64,000 nt of DNA from Spinacia oleracea (lineage: Eukaryota; Streptophyta; Magnoliopsida; Caryophyllales; Amaranthaceae). The position numbers and the translations under genes are program-made. Below the pieces are notes generated by a model that did not search any database, was not told where the DNA came from, and saw nothing but the letters and a program-made list of their open reading frames with translations. Where the stretch lies: NCBI RefSeq assembly GCF_020520425.1, contig NC_079489.1, positions 21,972,001-22,036,000 on the forward strand, given 5' to 3'. Of this stretch, positions 10,831 to 23,519 are shown in pieces. Numbering within the stretch: the first letter of the stretch is position 1; every line of letters begins with the position of its first letter.

Positions 10831-10847
10831 AACGGTTCATGATAATA

Positions 10848-10855
10848 ATAATATA

Positions 10856-10907
<52 letters not shown>

Positions 10908-10908
10908 G
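10848..10908. repeat. (AAT)n microsatellite
   Basis: An imperfect start followed by a pure AAT run. Confidence 0.9.
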
Positions 10909-13209
10909 CAAAAGATTTTCATTGACTTGAAAAGTAATATTACAATATTAGTACCCATAGGATGCCTACATTACAAAATAGTTGTTCACTAATTAATTTA
11001 GTGTTTTTAATGACAAAAGTACATAAAATTAAAATCCATAGAAACAAATTCAATATTACTAGCTAGGAATTACAAAACGACCCAAAACAAATAAGAGCCT
11101 CCACCGTCTTATTGCTAGATTAACATTTCTTCTCCATTTAGCGCACCATGCTCCTGCAAGTTTAAATCACGAATGAGCACAAGTTAAAGATGGTACAAGT
11201 TTAAATCCAAAAGGTGTTGAATGTGGGGCAATTAGAAGATCTTCTAATGTTTAAATCCTAAAAACGGAGCAATATTGTAATAATAAGGGTGAAGCTGACA
11301 GAAAGCAAAGAACTCTTTTCCTGTTAATTAGTGAACCAAAACTTCCTGGTTAATAAAAAAGGATGGAAAAACTCAGAGAATCAAGAAAAAAAGGGTTCTT
11401 AATAACAACAATATTAGTTGTTATGATCATAACACCAAAAACAAAGGCAATACATATAAATCCAGTGCATGAACTATTGCCACCTAGCTACAAGACAAAC
11501 AGCAATTGAGGGAGTTATACTTGACAGTAACTCTAGGAATTAAGTAGAGAAAAGATAGAGAGAAAAGGCATTGTGTATTCTGAAGAGTGTAAGTGAGAGT
11601 TATACTTAAATAAGGATTGATGATAATTGACCGGGGAAGAAAATACGTTGCCCATGCAATACGCCATTGAAGACCCCGGGTACAATCTGCAAGGAGTTCA
11701 TAGGTACCAATATGTGCATTCATTTCGAAAATCTCATAAAATTTACCCATCTGATATAACAGTTGCTCATAAATCAACCATTTTTATAAATTTGCATTCT
11801 GTGAGAGCACATATGATACACGTTACTCATCTCCTAGTAAACTAAAAGTTGTTGAAACACAAATTTGAAGTCGTATTATGCATTATAGAGATGATCAAGA
11901 ATAGAGATAAAATGAACTAATCAGATCAAGCAAAATAGACCAAACAACATATCAGCAAATGTCAACCAAAATAAACTATTGCCAAACCATAACATTAAGC
12001 AGCAAAGCAGTGGGTCATGCACCATAGTCCTCTAGCTAACTCAATAATTCTAACTTTCCTCTAGCCTAACTGATCAGATGCAATGCACCATACCAACTCT
12101 CCCATGCTGAAAACGTATGCAAGAAGAAAGACAAAGAAGCCAACAGTACAAGACAAGGAGACAACAGCAACAACATTGGCAGAAGGAGGGAACAACCTCA
12201 CTTAGTGGAAACGGCCCTATGGCTCATTAATGCATTTTGTCTCTGTCACTTAGCTTTAATTGTTTTTGTCTCATATTAGAATTCTATCTATAAAAAGAGA
12301 AAGGGAGAGAAGAAGGAAATCATCTTGGAAATCATTGATATTGTGGGAGAGTGAGACTTCTCGAAAGTCTCTAAATTGTAACAAGCTTTAAGCTTTTATT
12401 CCTAAATATTATAACTACCTTTCTCTCTTATTCCCTGTTTTTTTGTGAGTTTACTGTAAGGAAATTCTGAGTTCCTTGCATCAGAAAAACAAGAAACAAT
12501 GATCAGCAATACTAGGAGATGAGTAACGTATATACATTAGACCAGCATCAACTATTAGACCAGTAGCAAGAAAGAACAAACAGAAGCAACAAAACAGAAT
12601 GCAACTATTAGACCAACAGCAAGAAAGAACAAAACAAAAGCATCAAGAAAGAACAATTACAAACTATTAGACCAACAACAACTATTAGACCAACAGCAAG
12701 AAAGAACAAAACAGAAGCAACAAAACAGAATGCAACTATTAGACCATGTCAAGAAAATTCACTACTATCTACTCATCTAGGATAACAAATAATTCACATG
12801 ACAAGAACCAATTTATCATAAGCTCCTAGAGATGTGAGATACCTAAACAATAACATCAGAGTGTATAATTTGCATCTCCTTTGCAAAATCTTGGTCACTT
12901 AATAATATTTGATCCGTGGATGAAACTGAGTTGAACTACATGCCCATGTCTACGGTAATTCAGAACTTAAAAGTGCCTCAGAAACAATAATAATACTTGA
13001 ATCGTTTTATTCTGCAATTCTTAAATGCATAACTCCCTGACACTCCGCACTCCGCAACCAGGGAGATGGACAAGACAAAGGAAAAACACAACAAAAATGC
13101 AAGCATAATCTGCAGAAAATAAGTTATTGGAAAACGACAATATATAGCTTCCTGATTAGAGCCTGGCAGGAAGATTTTGCACAAGAAAGATCCTGGAACG
13201 GTTTGCATT
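10909..13209. other. no recognisable gene
   Basis: A/T-rich sequence without a supported ORF. Around 12540-12750 the phrase CTATTAGACCAACAGCAAGA recurs about five times, a loose minisatellite. It may be the interior of the CACTA or Harbinger element. Confidence 0.5.
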
Positions 13210-13666
13210 TAATTATTTTATATTCTAAAAAATTTTGTTTAACTTATTTTAGAGCTAAATTTTTCGGTATCTAGCAATAAATAATTAAAATAGATTTATC
13301 GTTGAAGTTAATATTTGATCGTGTCATTGATAACTCGGGTAAATCGGGTAGCGGTTGTCACAGGTCGGGTCAATAGCAGGTTTCATCGAGTTACAATCGG
13401 TTTCGGGTTGACATCGGGTCGGGTATCGAATCGAGTTCGGGTCATTGTTCGGTCGGGTCAGTTCGGTTATCGGTCATTTTCGGGTCGGGGTCGGGTTCGG
13501 GTTCGAGTGTTACAACATCGGGTTAAAATCGGTTATCGATTTTTTCGGGTCGGGTACAGGTCGGGTTTCGGGTTACCTGTTTTACCGTAATTTCGGGTCA
13601 TGATCGATTACGGGTTCGGTCGGTTCGGGTCGGATTTTCAGGTCGGGTCAGTTTTTGACAGCTCTA
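13210..13666 (-). mobile_element. hAT-type element of the CCCGACCCGA family
   Basis: This is the reverse complement of the element at 40466-40964. Both share the CCGACCCGAACCC block and the tail ATTTATTGCTAGATAC. The right end here reads TTTTTGACAGCTCTA, equal to TAGAGCTGTCAAAAA on the minus strand. The left end appears truncated. Short GC-rich ORFs across it are repeat artefacts. From 13667 to 14572 there is only the right arm of the Harbinger shell. Confidence 0.65.
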
Positions 13667-14572
13667 TACTATACAAGTCCATTGTCTTAATTTATCAATG
13701 ACAAAACCAAAGAAAAAAAGTATTAGTATAACAGATCGGTTTTGTACCTGTGGACTAGCTGGCAGCATGTTTAGACAATTATTGGGACTTTGCAGGAAGG
13801 ATGAAACTTCTTTTTCAATTAGATCCTTTGCACTATTTGACAAATCTATCACAACGAGTATCAATTATCCTCTTTTTACCAAAGCCATCAAAATCAAGTA
13901 AGGTACTTTATTTTATTTTACCTAAGTATATATATAGGATTCTTGTAATAATTAATGTTTTTGAGAGCTTGAGAACTAAAAAATCAAATTTGGGGATCCT
14001 CTCAATTCTTCCTCGCCACTTCTGTTCTTCATGATTCAGTTTCACAATACACCATGACTGTTATAGATTGAGATTAAAGTTCTTTGTAAAAGTATATATA
14101 ATTAACATCAAAATTTAACATAAATTAAAACAAAGTTCCAGAAACATAAAGAGAACCGAACATCATGAAATTTCATACGAAGTATATGATTAAACTCAGA
14201 AACATAAAAAATAAAAATAAAAAATTAAATAAGGGATATACATACCTGAAACCGATGATATTAGCCTGCTTGGAGAGATGATTAGAGACCAAGGATGAAG
14301 GAGATGAAGAGAAGCATGGACGTGGGAGGATGATATTTTTTTTTGTTTGACTGAGTATTACGTGGGAGCAGAGATGAGAATAGGTAAAACCTACACCACT
14401 ACTTTTATGGGTTGAACTCTACTTTTTTTAACGTTTGTGATAATCTACCCAACCACTACTTCCCCCGCTACCCGCTACTTCAACCGCTAATTTGCCAAAC
14501 ACCACTTTATTTTCCAACTAGCGTTTTGGGAAACGCTACCAGCTACCTAGACCGCTACCGCTGAACAGGGCC

Positions 14573-14934
14573 ATAAGCTTTAACCAACGATGGTTCAACT
14601 CCAAGGCTTATTCAAATGGCCCAGGCCTATTTGGCAATAAATGCCCTAAACAACATTTACTACACAAACATTATAAATAAGCTGTCAAGGCGCATAAATC
14701 AAGGTACATCCAATTTATTGCCTAAACACTCATAATCTAGAGAACTCTCTCTAGAATCCGAACAAGTACTTACTTAGGCATCGGAGGGACTTTCCTCGAA
14801 AACATCCCCGAGTCTAGTGACTTTGTTATTGTGCAGGTATATTTGGACTCCAGACAATCAAACAAGAAATATCTTCCTCATTTACATAAGGGTCGGGCCT
14901 CCAGTTCGAAGCCCATTGTTTCAATTTCGGAGCA
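14573..14934 (+). repeat. Ty3/gypsy (Tat-type) LTR, 5' truncated
   Basis: It is similar in order to the LTR at 2266-2693: TATAAATAAGCTG, CTAGAGAACTCTCTCTAG, TTAGGCATCGGAGGGACTTT, GTGACTTTGTTATTGTGCAG, ending GGAGCA. A primer-binding site follows, so it is a 5' LTR. The rest of the element is absent. Confidence 0.75.
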
Positions 14935-14937
14935 TTT

Positions 14938-14955
14938 TGGCGCCGTCTGTGGGGA
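14938..14955 (+). other. primer-binding site of gypsy element
   Basis: TGGCGCCGTCTGTGGGGA lies 3 bp after the LTR end. It is the form used by Tat/Athila-group elements. The priming tRNA cannot be named with certainty here. Confidence 0.7.
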
Positions 14956-14999
14956 AGATACTACAAAGCCTTGCAAAACCAACCATTTTTCATCCAAGG

Positions 15000-17251
15000 T
15001 GAGAATATCAGCAACAAAAATGATATCATTTCTCAACAGCTCAAGGAACCAACTCCAGGTTTCTGCATTTTCTGTCTCAACCACTGCCCAGGCCACAGGG
15101 AATATATTGTTTTCCCCATCCTTTCCCACTGCTATCAACAATATGTCAGGGTATGCACCTCTTAAATGTGCCCCATCAACCCCAATAATAGGTCTGCATC
15201 CACCCATAAATCCTTCTTTGCAAGGTTGTAAGCAGACATACAACCTTTGAAACAAGGGTGGTGGATTCTCTATGCCTTGAACCTTCACAAAAACAGTGCT
15301 TCCCGGGTTATACTTCCTAATTGCAGCTGCATAGTCCCACACCCTCTTATATTCTAAGCTAGCATCACCAAAGATCATTTTCAAAGCCATTTGTTTAGAA
15401 TAATATGCCTTGAAATATCCAATTTCCGACTTCACTTCTCTCCTTGCTCTCCTTATAAAAGCCTTAACCTTTGTGTTTGTTTCATCCCTCCAATCATCTA
15501 AGTATCTCTCAGCTAGATACTTTTAGGTGACCTTGGGGTTCTCATATTGCCACCCACAAATGTGCTCTGGCCTGATGCTTTTATTCTGCCAACTTTCTTC
15601 CCCCTTCAACTTCCTTGCATGAAGCTTAAATCTACACTTTCTCTTCTGTTTACAACTACAACTTAGAATCCTAGCCTTCTTCCAAGGACACTTACACCTC
15701 AGCACAATAAACAGATACTCTCTTTTTGTTATTGTGTAAGTAGTAGTAGTTGTACCCCTTTTCAATTGCATTGTACCTAATAGCCTTCCTCAAAATTGTG
15801 TTAGATGAAAACTTCAACCTTTTCACAACTCCACACTACCTTTGAAATCTGTTGAAGGATTAAACACAGGGTAGTTAGGGCCTTCATCATCTGACCCTAT
15901 AACTCTTACAAGCTCACCATCACTGTCATTCAGCTCCACATCATCACCAATTCCTTTCCCACCAACATCACCCTCTTCATCTGAATAATTGTTTGCAACC
16001 CCTTCTCCTGCTGCCCCTGTCAGTGCACCCAGACCCCTAGAAACATCTTCATTGATGTCATGATCTACAAACTCATGAAATAGATCATCATCATTGTCAT
16101 CCTCAAAGTCATTTCCACTCAAGAGCACATCACTATCCTCACACTCACCCTCTACCACTGTATCCTCCCCTGCAACTCTTTTCCCCTCCCCTGCAGCTCT
16201 CTTCCCTTCCCTTGCAGCTCTTTTCTCCTCACCCACACCTTTTTTCCCCTGACTTACAACTCTCACCTGCTTACCTACAGATCTTTCCTGGTCAAACCCA
16301 ACTCTCTCCTGCTCACTTTCAGCTACCACCAACTCACCTACAACTAGCTCTTGATCATCTTTAGGTCTCTCCTGAACACCACTAGGTCTCTCCTGATCAC
16401 CTCCACCGGTCACACCTAACTGTGCCCTTTTTTTAGTTAAGGGTTCTCTTGAATAGGGAAACTGTGGGCTGTTTCTGTCTCACTGCTTGATCTAGCAGTG
16501 ATAAAGATGTTTTAGGGATAGATGGGAGTATGAGGGATGGAATCAGATTTGATGGAGGAGTTGGGTTTTTTCTGGACATATTTGTAGTTGGAGGCAACTT
16601 GTTCACATGTTGTGAGTGTTGACTGGATTGAGGGTTTTGACTACTAAGGCTGACTGTACTGCTGACTTGGACAATAGATGCCCCCCCTTGCCGAGTCACC
16701 ACATAATTACTCCCTCCTCCACTTCCCTCAGTTTCACTCTCACTGTACCACCTCACATGTGCAGGAAATCTACTCCTCATATCAAACCCCTTATCAACAT
16801 GTACCACATACAATTGGTACGATCCATCCTTCTCGGGTGCGCTCAAAAAACCGGGAATCTCAGCGTCACTCTTAATTTCTTTCCTACCATTCCCATTTAA
16901 GCTACAACCACGCCTTCTAAACCATATTTGACCCACCTCATCATATCCCTATTCCCTCTTAATCCAATCACAAAACTCAAAATAGCATACTTCCTCAACA
17001 TTTGTATGCAGTGCCATCCCCGCCTTAGGATTATCACCCCTTTCATACGTTGTTTTATTAGTATTCGTTACAAAATGACCCCCGTTAAAGAACCTAATTG
17101 TGACAGCCCCCATCAATTTATACCAAGTGTAGTCTACGTTAATCCTACCGTTAAACTTGATGCACACACACAATAACACACTACTCAATAACTTGATTTT
17201 AATCCAAGCACAACCAAATTCAATTAGAAATAATCCAACATTCATACACAA
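15000..17251 (-). pseudogene. MULE transposase, degraded
   Basis: Read from right to left, 17251-16949 gives a PB1-like start (FNGRINVDYTWYKLMGAVTI, RFFNGGHF). Then 16936-16433 gives a VDKGFDMRSRFP segment, and 16413-15823 an acidic linker ending YPVFNPSTDFKGSVEL. At 15771-15523 there is a Cys/His-rich LRCKCPWK-type region ending CGWQYENPKVT. Finally 15435-15000 holds the MULE catalytic core with GVDGAHLRG (first catalytic Asp), AVGKDGENNIFPVAWAVVE and WSWFLELL. The order is exactly that of MuDR/MULE proteins. The parts lie in different frames, a stop follows 15523, and the rest of the catalytic domain and zinc finger are absent, so it is inactive. Confidence 0.85.
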
Positions 17252-17334
17252 ATTTTCAGTTTACTGTTTTAAGGTTCACACACTAACACATTGGTTTCAG
17301 AATCCGATTAAGCACTAATTATACAATAGTCCTA

Positions 17335-17456
17335 ATTAATTAATCATAAATCCCTAATTGTTTAATAAAAATCGAAAATTTAGGGTTTAAATCCCTAATT
17401 AATTAATCATAAATCCTTAATTGTTTAATAAAAATCGAAAATTTAGGGTTTAAATA
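17335..17456. repeat. two-copy tandem repeat, ~62 bp
   Basis: A unit containing TTAATTAATCATAAATCC and AAATCGAAAATTTAGGG occurs twice, head to tail, with one or two changes. It lies in the MULE leader. TTTAGGG occurs only once per unit, so this is not telomeric repeat. Confidence 0.8.
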
Positions 17457-18879
17457 TTGTTAATTACCTTGGTTTCTGTATTAGTCCGTAATTCCCAAAA
17501 AACTATGTCGTTTTCCTCTTCCTTTTCCTTGATGTTGATGCCTTCCTCTTTCCTATTGGGCGCCATTGATGTACAAAAGAGCAGGACAAAACAGAGCCAA
17601 AAAGGGAATACAGTGAGACGAGGTCAGAAATTTTAACCAAAAATGGAAAAAAAACATTCAATTTAAGTAGGTGAAGAAAGTGACGTTCGAAATTCATGAC
17701 TTACAACATTCAATGGATGGAAATTGATGGTTGGAGCTTCATTAATGGCGGTGCAGGAGTTCCTTTGGTTTTCCAGATTTTTTTTAAAGGTTTTTAAGCA
17801 ATTCACCTTTATATTGGAAGAAAAGGAGGGGAAATGGTGTGAATAAGAAAAAAGGAGAGCATGTGACCGGCACAAGCCAAGTCAAACCGGAAAATCCTTG
17901 GTCAACGCCTGAAAAACACCAAAAGGTTGTCTTTCACAAGTTAATTTTACTTTAAGGTCTGATTTCACAATTTCTTTTTAAAAGGTTGTTTCTCGCAAGA
18001 AAATGGTTTTAAAAGGTTGTTTTTGGAAATTTTGCCTTATTGTTATGACTTTTACACAAAATTTAAACCACAAAATAGGCTACTGTAAGAAGGAGAGAGA
18101 AATCAATATTCATCAAAGGGAGTTTTTAGTTAGAGATGAAAACAGATAGGGAGATAATGGTAGTGAATCAGTGACTAGTGAGTAGTGAGGCCGGCAAAAA
18201 CGTATTAAAGGTTATTTTGGTCATTTACTGATTTAAAGTTGTCCTGCATTTAGGGTTTTCTTTACTACATTTAGTACTTGCTATGCGCATAATCAAAATC
18301 CATAGTTGATCTATTCGGAATAAATCTATCCAAATCCAATTGTTTTTCATTCAAATCATCACAAAAACACAAAATTTCAATAAAAATTAACCTAATTTTA
18401 ACAAGAATCGTATTTATAAAGAAAAAGAAGATGAACTCTTACGCCTTCTTTGGTTCGATTGTGAATCATATTGTAACGAATGTGACTTGACATCAGGCTC
18501 TTCCTTGATCCGGGACAGGAGGAAGAAAAGGTGATTTTTCTATCCATGCTAAAATATGAAAGGGCGGTGGAGTTGAGAAAGAGAGAGTGTAAGATTAGGG
18601 AGAGGAAATTTCTAGGGTTTGGGATGAAGGTTGGGTTTAAATTAAGGGTGAGGGTATTATCGTCTATTCCTAGGGAACACGAAAAGTGTATTTATTCATA
18701 CACCCTCATCTTTTCACTTATATAGTAGAGATATTATTTTTATATTGTTAAGAAATTACTAGTAGAGTAACATTTATTGTTCACCCTTGTTGGGAAAGGT
18801 AAAATCGTCTACACAAAAATGAACAAATTTTACAAACAATAGCCACCCAATTTCACTTTCATTTTAAAGCATTTTCTGT

Positions 18880-18972
18880 TGGAACTTTCCTCTCGCCCTC
18901 TATCTTTCTCCCCCATTCTCTCTTCCCGTTTCTTTCCGGCGAACGACCGCCCTGTACTGGCCGCGGCACCAG
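18880..18972 (+). promoter_or_regulatory. candidate 5' leader exon (possibly of the G-gamma gene)
   Basis: A sharp CT-rich stretch (CTTTCCTCTCGCCCTC onward) becomes GC-rich and ends CGGCACCAG/GTTAGT, a good donor. This is what plant 5' leaders look like. The next supported acceptor on this strand is TTGAATGCAG at 25601-25610, two bases before the G-gamma ATG, which shows that gene has a leader intron. Linking the two implies a 6.6-kb leader intron. A closer leader at about 25490-25548, with donor GTAATG, is the alternative. Confidence 0.3.
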
Positions 18973-19887
18973 GTTAGTCACACACCCCTTCCCCTTCTTT
19001 TTCTCTATCTTTCTTTACCTGCACCGCTGCTTCTGTCGCCTCAACGAATTTGATCGCCGGCTATCCTGCAGTGATGGTGACGACTGATCCTCATTTCAAT
19101 TGTGATCTTTCTCAAATTTCTGAGCTTTTACTTTTCCTTTTTGATCTACTTCTATAACGTTAGATATTTCCTTTTGCAAACAATGCAGTAAGAGTTCATG
19201 ATCGAGAATAGTCTATGAAATTAAATTTTAGTACAATTTCGTTTCTATTTAGCCCTAGTTTTCAGTTGTTCTGATATTAATTCGTACTTTTATATGGTTT
19301 TAATTTCGCGATTAGGTTGTTTTGATTTTAAAAGAGTTGGTATTTGTGATCATTTTGTTTATTTTTGAAGTATACCACATATTTAATTTTGCGAGTTATC
19401 ATGTTATTTGATTAGTTAGTTTGACAATGAATATACAGATTTTCTAATTTTAGAAGAAGAAGAGCGCCAAATATAGGAGGAGAAATCATTTTCGGCGAAT
19501 TAGTAAGGTAATCCCGTGAACACCACTTTGCCGGGCAAGACCCTCAAGAGAATCAATTATTTGTGTTTGATATGATTTTATTTAATCTTTTATATGCTGT
19601 CTTGGTTGGAGCTATGTTACTGCTTGGTAGGTTTTGTTATAATGCTATTGTGAAGAAGTATTGCGACTAGAAAGCTCGAAGGAGTTTATTCCTTCCTGAG
19701 CTTAATACCGTATACATGACGTTTTAGGGTTTATTTAAGTATTATCCTGGATTTCCATATTATCTTTCATTGCTAAAAGTGTGTTAGTATTGTAATTCGA
19801 TGATATTGTGTATTCAGTTAGGGACACTCAACTACTCACTAGATTGAATTCACGAAAATTTCACTATCTTTTTTTTATCCATAATTA

Positions 19888-20716
19888 CTCCATCCGTCTA
19901 GGGGTGCAAACGAGCCGAGTCGAGCAGGATGTTCATTTAGTTTAGGCGAGCTCGAGCCCGATCCCGAACTTTCAACCGACTGTTCGTTTAAGAAACTTTG
20001 TGTTCGTGAACGGTTCATGAACGTCTCGTGTATTAATCAAGCCGCGTTCATATACGAGTTTCTTAAACGAGCTTTTTACAAACGAGCTCTGCGATTTAGA
20101 GTTTACCCACTTGAAGACATAATTTGGAATGTGTTATGTGTACTGATTTATTTATTCTATGATAATTTTTTTAGATGTTAAAATCCAAAATATAATTTTA
20201 TCCATATAAAACAATTATGTATGACAAATTTGATTATGAACATAAATAGATGAGTTTGTTCATGAAAATAAATAAACTAGTTGTTCATGAACTTAAATGA
20301 ATGCTCATACATATGTTCATGTTCAAGCTCGTTTATTAAACGAGTTTCAAAAGTTGTTCAAGTTTGGCTCAATTATTAAATAAACAAACATAAACGAGCT
20401 TTAGCCGAGCTGAGCCCAAGTAGTTTATTGAGAGTCTCGGCTCATTTGCACCCTACCTCTGTCCCACATTACTCGTTACACTTTCCTTTTTTCATCCTTC
20501 CCACATTACTTGTTACACTTCCAAATTAGGTATGGTCCCACGATTATTATATTGTCCCTTTCATTCCACTAACAAAAGTTTGGTCCCTCGCCCTCTCGTT
20601 CAATTTAAAAAACTATCTCATTAACTCTTATCACAAACAATTAATAAACAAACAACCACTATCACCTAAAACTTTGTCCAAAGTTAAGTATAACGAGTGA
20701 TATGGTACGGAGGGAG
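19888..20716. mobile_element. Stowaway MITE split by hAT
   Basis: CTCCATCCGTC opens at 19888 after TA. The body resumes at 20456 (CCTCTGTCCCACATTACTCG) and ends ACGGAGGGAG at 20716 before TA. A hAT element interrupts the left terminal repeat. Confidence 0.8.
19899..20455. mobile_element. non-autonomous hAT element
   Basis: Inverted ends TAGGGGTGCAAACGAGCC and GGCTCATTTGCACCCTA are flanked by 8-bp copies CATCCGTC and CCTCTGTC (two differences), as in hAT elements. The interior repeats AAACGAGCT/TGTTCATG words. From 20717 to 22866 there is AT-rich sequence with degraded MITE pieces near 21554 and 22175 (a CTCTCTCCGTCCCTTTTTG end without a partner). Confidence 0.75.
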
Positions 20717-22866
20717 TATGTTTATTTTGCACGATATACAAGTGTGAAGGGCGGTTTACTTTTATAGGAGTTCTGATGTTAAACGGATGTAAAGTAAAAC
20801 AAGGGTGATATACATGATAAGAGGTGACATTTATGAGTGTCCCTCATCACAGGATAAGTGCTTGGAACTGGATATTAAGTTAGAGGGAGTTTAACTATCT
20901 TATTGTGCATGCAAGTATTACCTTTAGATATTTGGAGAGTTGAATGTTAAATTGTATTTTATCATTTTCACGATACATGCATCATTTTGACTTTCTACAC
21001 TATTAATACACTAACTTTGACTATCAATATCTTTAATTACATATTAATAGAAATTAGATATTTTGAAAATATATATTGAGATTAACCAAATAACAATTTA
21101 AACATACAAATTGTCTATATAATTAGTAATAAATGTGGTCAAAGTTAGTACAATAAAAAAAAAAAAATTAACCTAGAAGGTTTCACCATCATTGTAAGCA
21201 TGTTATTGGCTTTTTTCTTGCTGATGTTATCTAGGCTATTGAAATGTCAAAACTAGCATGGGATAGGTTCTTAGACTTGATTAGCTGATATTAAATGAGC
21301 GTGCTTTGCTTTTAGACTTGATCAGCTGATATAAATTTGGTTTGAAAATAATCGACGAAGTATGATAGGTTCCGAAACATATGCATCAATTGATTTTTGA
21401 TAAATGGATTTATAAACAGGCTTTACAAAGTACGTTTGAGCATTTTTATTTTATGAACGGGGGACATGAATGATAGTTTTTTTGCCTTTAAATGGTTTTT
21501 CAAACCTCAATTGTGGTGTTTTTGGTCTAGAAAGGGCAATATATTATTTCCTTCGTTCTCTTTTAGAGGCAAAGTTCCTATTCTGGGTCGTTTCTTTTTA
21601 GTTGCAATTTTTTATTTTTGACAACTTTCCCCATTTGACTTTACCAAACTACTCTCATCCGTATTCAAAAACCCACATTTCCCCCTAATTATATCTAAAA
21701 ATGGGGACATGAATGTAATTTACTACCTACCCACTTGCATTGCAAAATTTGGGGTGAACAATAATGGTTGGAACTAAAACATAAGAGAGGAAAGTATTGT
21801 TTTTTGTGTTCTTCCTAGAAAGGGCAACGGATTATGGATAATTAGTTTAAATGATTTGGACTGCCCTCTCTTTAATGGTCACTTTTGAGACTTTTTGAGT
21901 GGTTTGCTTGATCACATGGTAGATTGAAAGGGTAGTCTTTGTGTTGCTAGGGAGTAAGGTTGTGCACATAGAGGAACTACATATTTATATATTTGGAAAC
22001 ACTACAAGACTGGTGTATGGGATAGCAGTAAATTGGCAGTGATTGACATGATACGAGCCTGCTTGCCTTACTTTCTGTAGTTTTATGATAAATAATGATT
22101 GATGAGTAAACAAATATTTTGGAAATCTACAAGTGTTATCATCTTATGTGATTCTGATTTCTTGTGTGCACTTTATTACTCTCTCCGTCCCTTTTTGTTC
22201 TTTACGTATTCCGTGTAGGGTGTCCCATTTTGTTCTTACATTGAGAATCTTTCCTTTTATAAAGCAATGTGTACTTTGCCTTAATTGGTTCAAAAAATAA
22301 ATAAAGCAATCTTATTGGTTGTTAGATTAGTTAGTGGATTGAAGTCCATTTCTTTTTTAAATAAAGAATAAAAGTTGTTTTCACTTTATCCAAAATCCAT
22401 TTATTGTCTTTTTCAGATAAAGTCAAAACATGATTAATGAATGTAGTAATTTACGTTTTTTTTAATCAAAAAAAGAATGTTTATCCTCATTAATTATACG
22501 TTAAATCTTGACTGACTTTTCGAAAGAATGCACATATATTAGCGACCTAGTGGAGTGGTGGCTACTGGCTGTTTTTTGTTTTCAGTTTTACTCTGTTATT
22601 TGCGTGTGTTTTTTCATTCGATACTCTATTGCGGTCAACTGAAAAACAGGTAGGAGTCGACTTAGTACCAAGTAGTAAGTTTATATTGGTTTTAGAAGTG
22701 AGAATAATGTTTCATAATCGCTCTGTAGTTATAAGAATTATGAAATCTATATTTAAGACTGAATTCAATCATGGATTACAATGTAACTTGACTAATTTGT
22801 AATTAGTTTCTTAGTTTTTCGGTATGAGGAAACTTGTCCTCCAGCTGTGTTTGTCTCTTTTTTCTA

Positions 22867-23519
22867 CTCCCTCCATCCCGGAATACTCGTTCCAGTTTGA
22901 CCGGCACAAAGTTTAAGACAATTTAGTTGACTTAATTAGGTGGTAGTTAGTGACATAATTTTTTACTCCCTCTCCCAGAATAGTTGTTACGCTCTCCTGA
23001 GCACACAGTTTAATGCGATAAGTAGTAGTGTGGTTATCAATTATTATTTTATTGAAAAAGTAGATGTGATAGGAGTTAGTGGGGTATTTTCTTAATTGAA
23101 TGAGAGAGGGTGTGGGGACAAAAAAAGATTTAGTGGGAAGAGAGAGACAATATAATAATTGTGGGGTCATTCCTAATTTAGAAGTGTAACAACTAATGGG
23201 AAGCACGAAAAAGGAAAGTGTAACAACTAATCTGGGACGGAGGGAGTAATATAGTTAGTAGGAAATGTGTCAACTTTTTGAGAGGAAGGAGGGTGGGGTG
23301 TATGGGACCATAAAATATCTTGTGAGGGGGGAGGTCGGGGTAGGGTTGAGGGGTTGAATTATTTAATGTTTTTTTAAGAGGTAGGAATGTAGGTGGGTCA
23401 ACAGTTTAGTGAGAGAAATGATATAATATTAGTAAAAGTATGTCATTTATAGAAACGAGACGAGTATTAAGGGACAACTTTATAAGAAAAGTGGGGAGAG
23501 TATTAAGGGACGGAGGGAG
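22867..23519. mobile_element. Stowaway MITE (outer of a nest)
   Basis: Ends CTCCCTCCATCCCGGAATAC and GTATTAAGGGACGGAGGGAG. It is interrupted at 22966-23246 by another Stowaway. Confidence 0.75.
22966..23246. mobile_element. Stowaway MITE (inner of a nest)
   Basis: Ends CTCCCTCTCCCAGAATAGTT and ACTAATCTGGGACGGAGGGAG (last 20 bp match the left end inverted), with TA on both sides. It is closely related to the MITE at 28458-28735. From 23520 to 24539 I see no gene. Confidence 0.8.

Larger units (their letters stand above)
9220..14572. mobile_element. PIF/Harbinger-type element, degraded and filled with insertions
   Basis: The left end GGTCCTGTTCGACAAAACTA and the right end (reverse complement GGCCCTGTTCAGCGGTAGCG) are inverted, with ATA on both flanks. 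Both termini carry repeated GGTAGCGG units. Inside are a Harbinger transposase remnant, a Tourist-like MITE, a CACTA end and a hAT element. The two ends may belong to one element or to two related ones, so the outer span is the weak part of this call. Confidence 0.5.
14990..18036 (-). mobile_element. Mutator-like element (MULE), 3' part lost
   Basis: A broken MuDR-type transposase region on the minus strand is followed upstream by a terminal sequence near 18036. On the minus strand this reads GGCAAAATTTCCAAAAACAA, then AACCTTTTAAAA repeats typical of MULE ends. The other end is missing because the gypsy LTR and primer site abut it on the left. From 18037 to 18879 I see no gene. Confidence 0.7.

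Noticed and set aside
13315-13590. Arg/Gly/Val-rich ORFs here and at 40473-40724 and 45341-46445
   Set aside because: They arise from GGGTCGG/CCCGACC repeats in hAT elements, with repeat-like composition and no domain.
15823-16413. Independent acidic protein gene
   Set aside because: Its end (YPVFNPSTDFKGSVEL) and position show it is the linker of the MULE transposase.
17335-17456. Telomere-type TTTAGGG repeats
   Set aside because: TTTAGGG occurs once per 62-bp unit, not in tandem.
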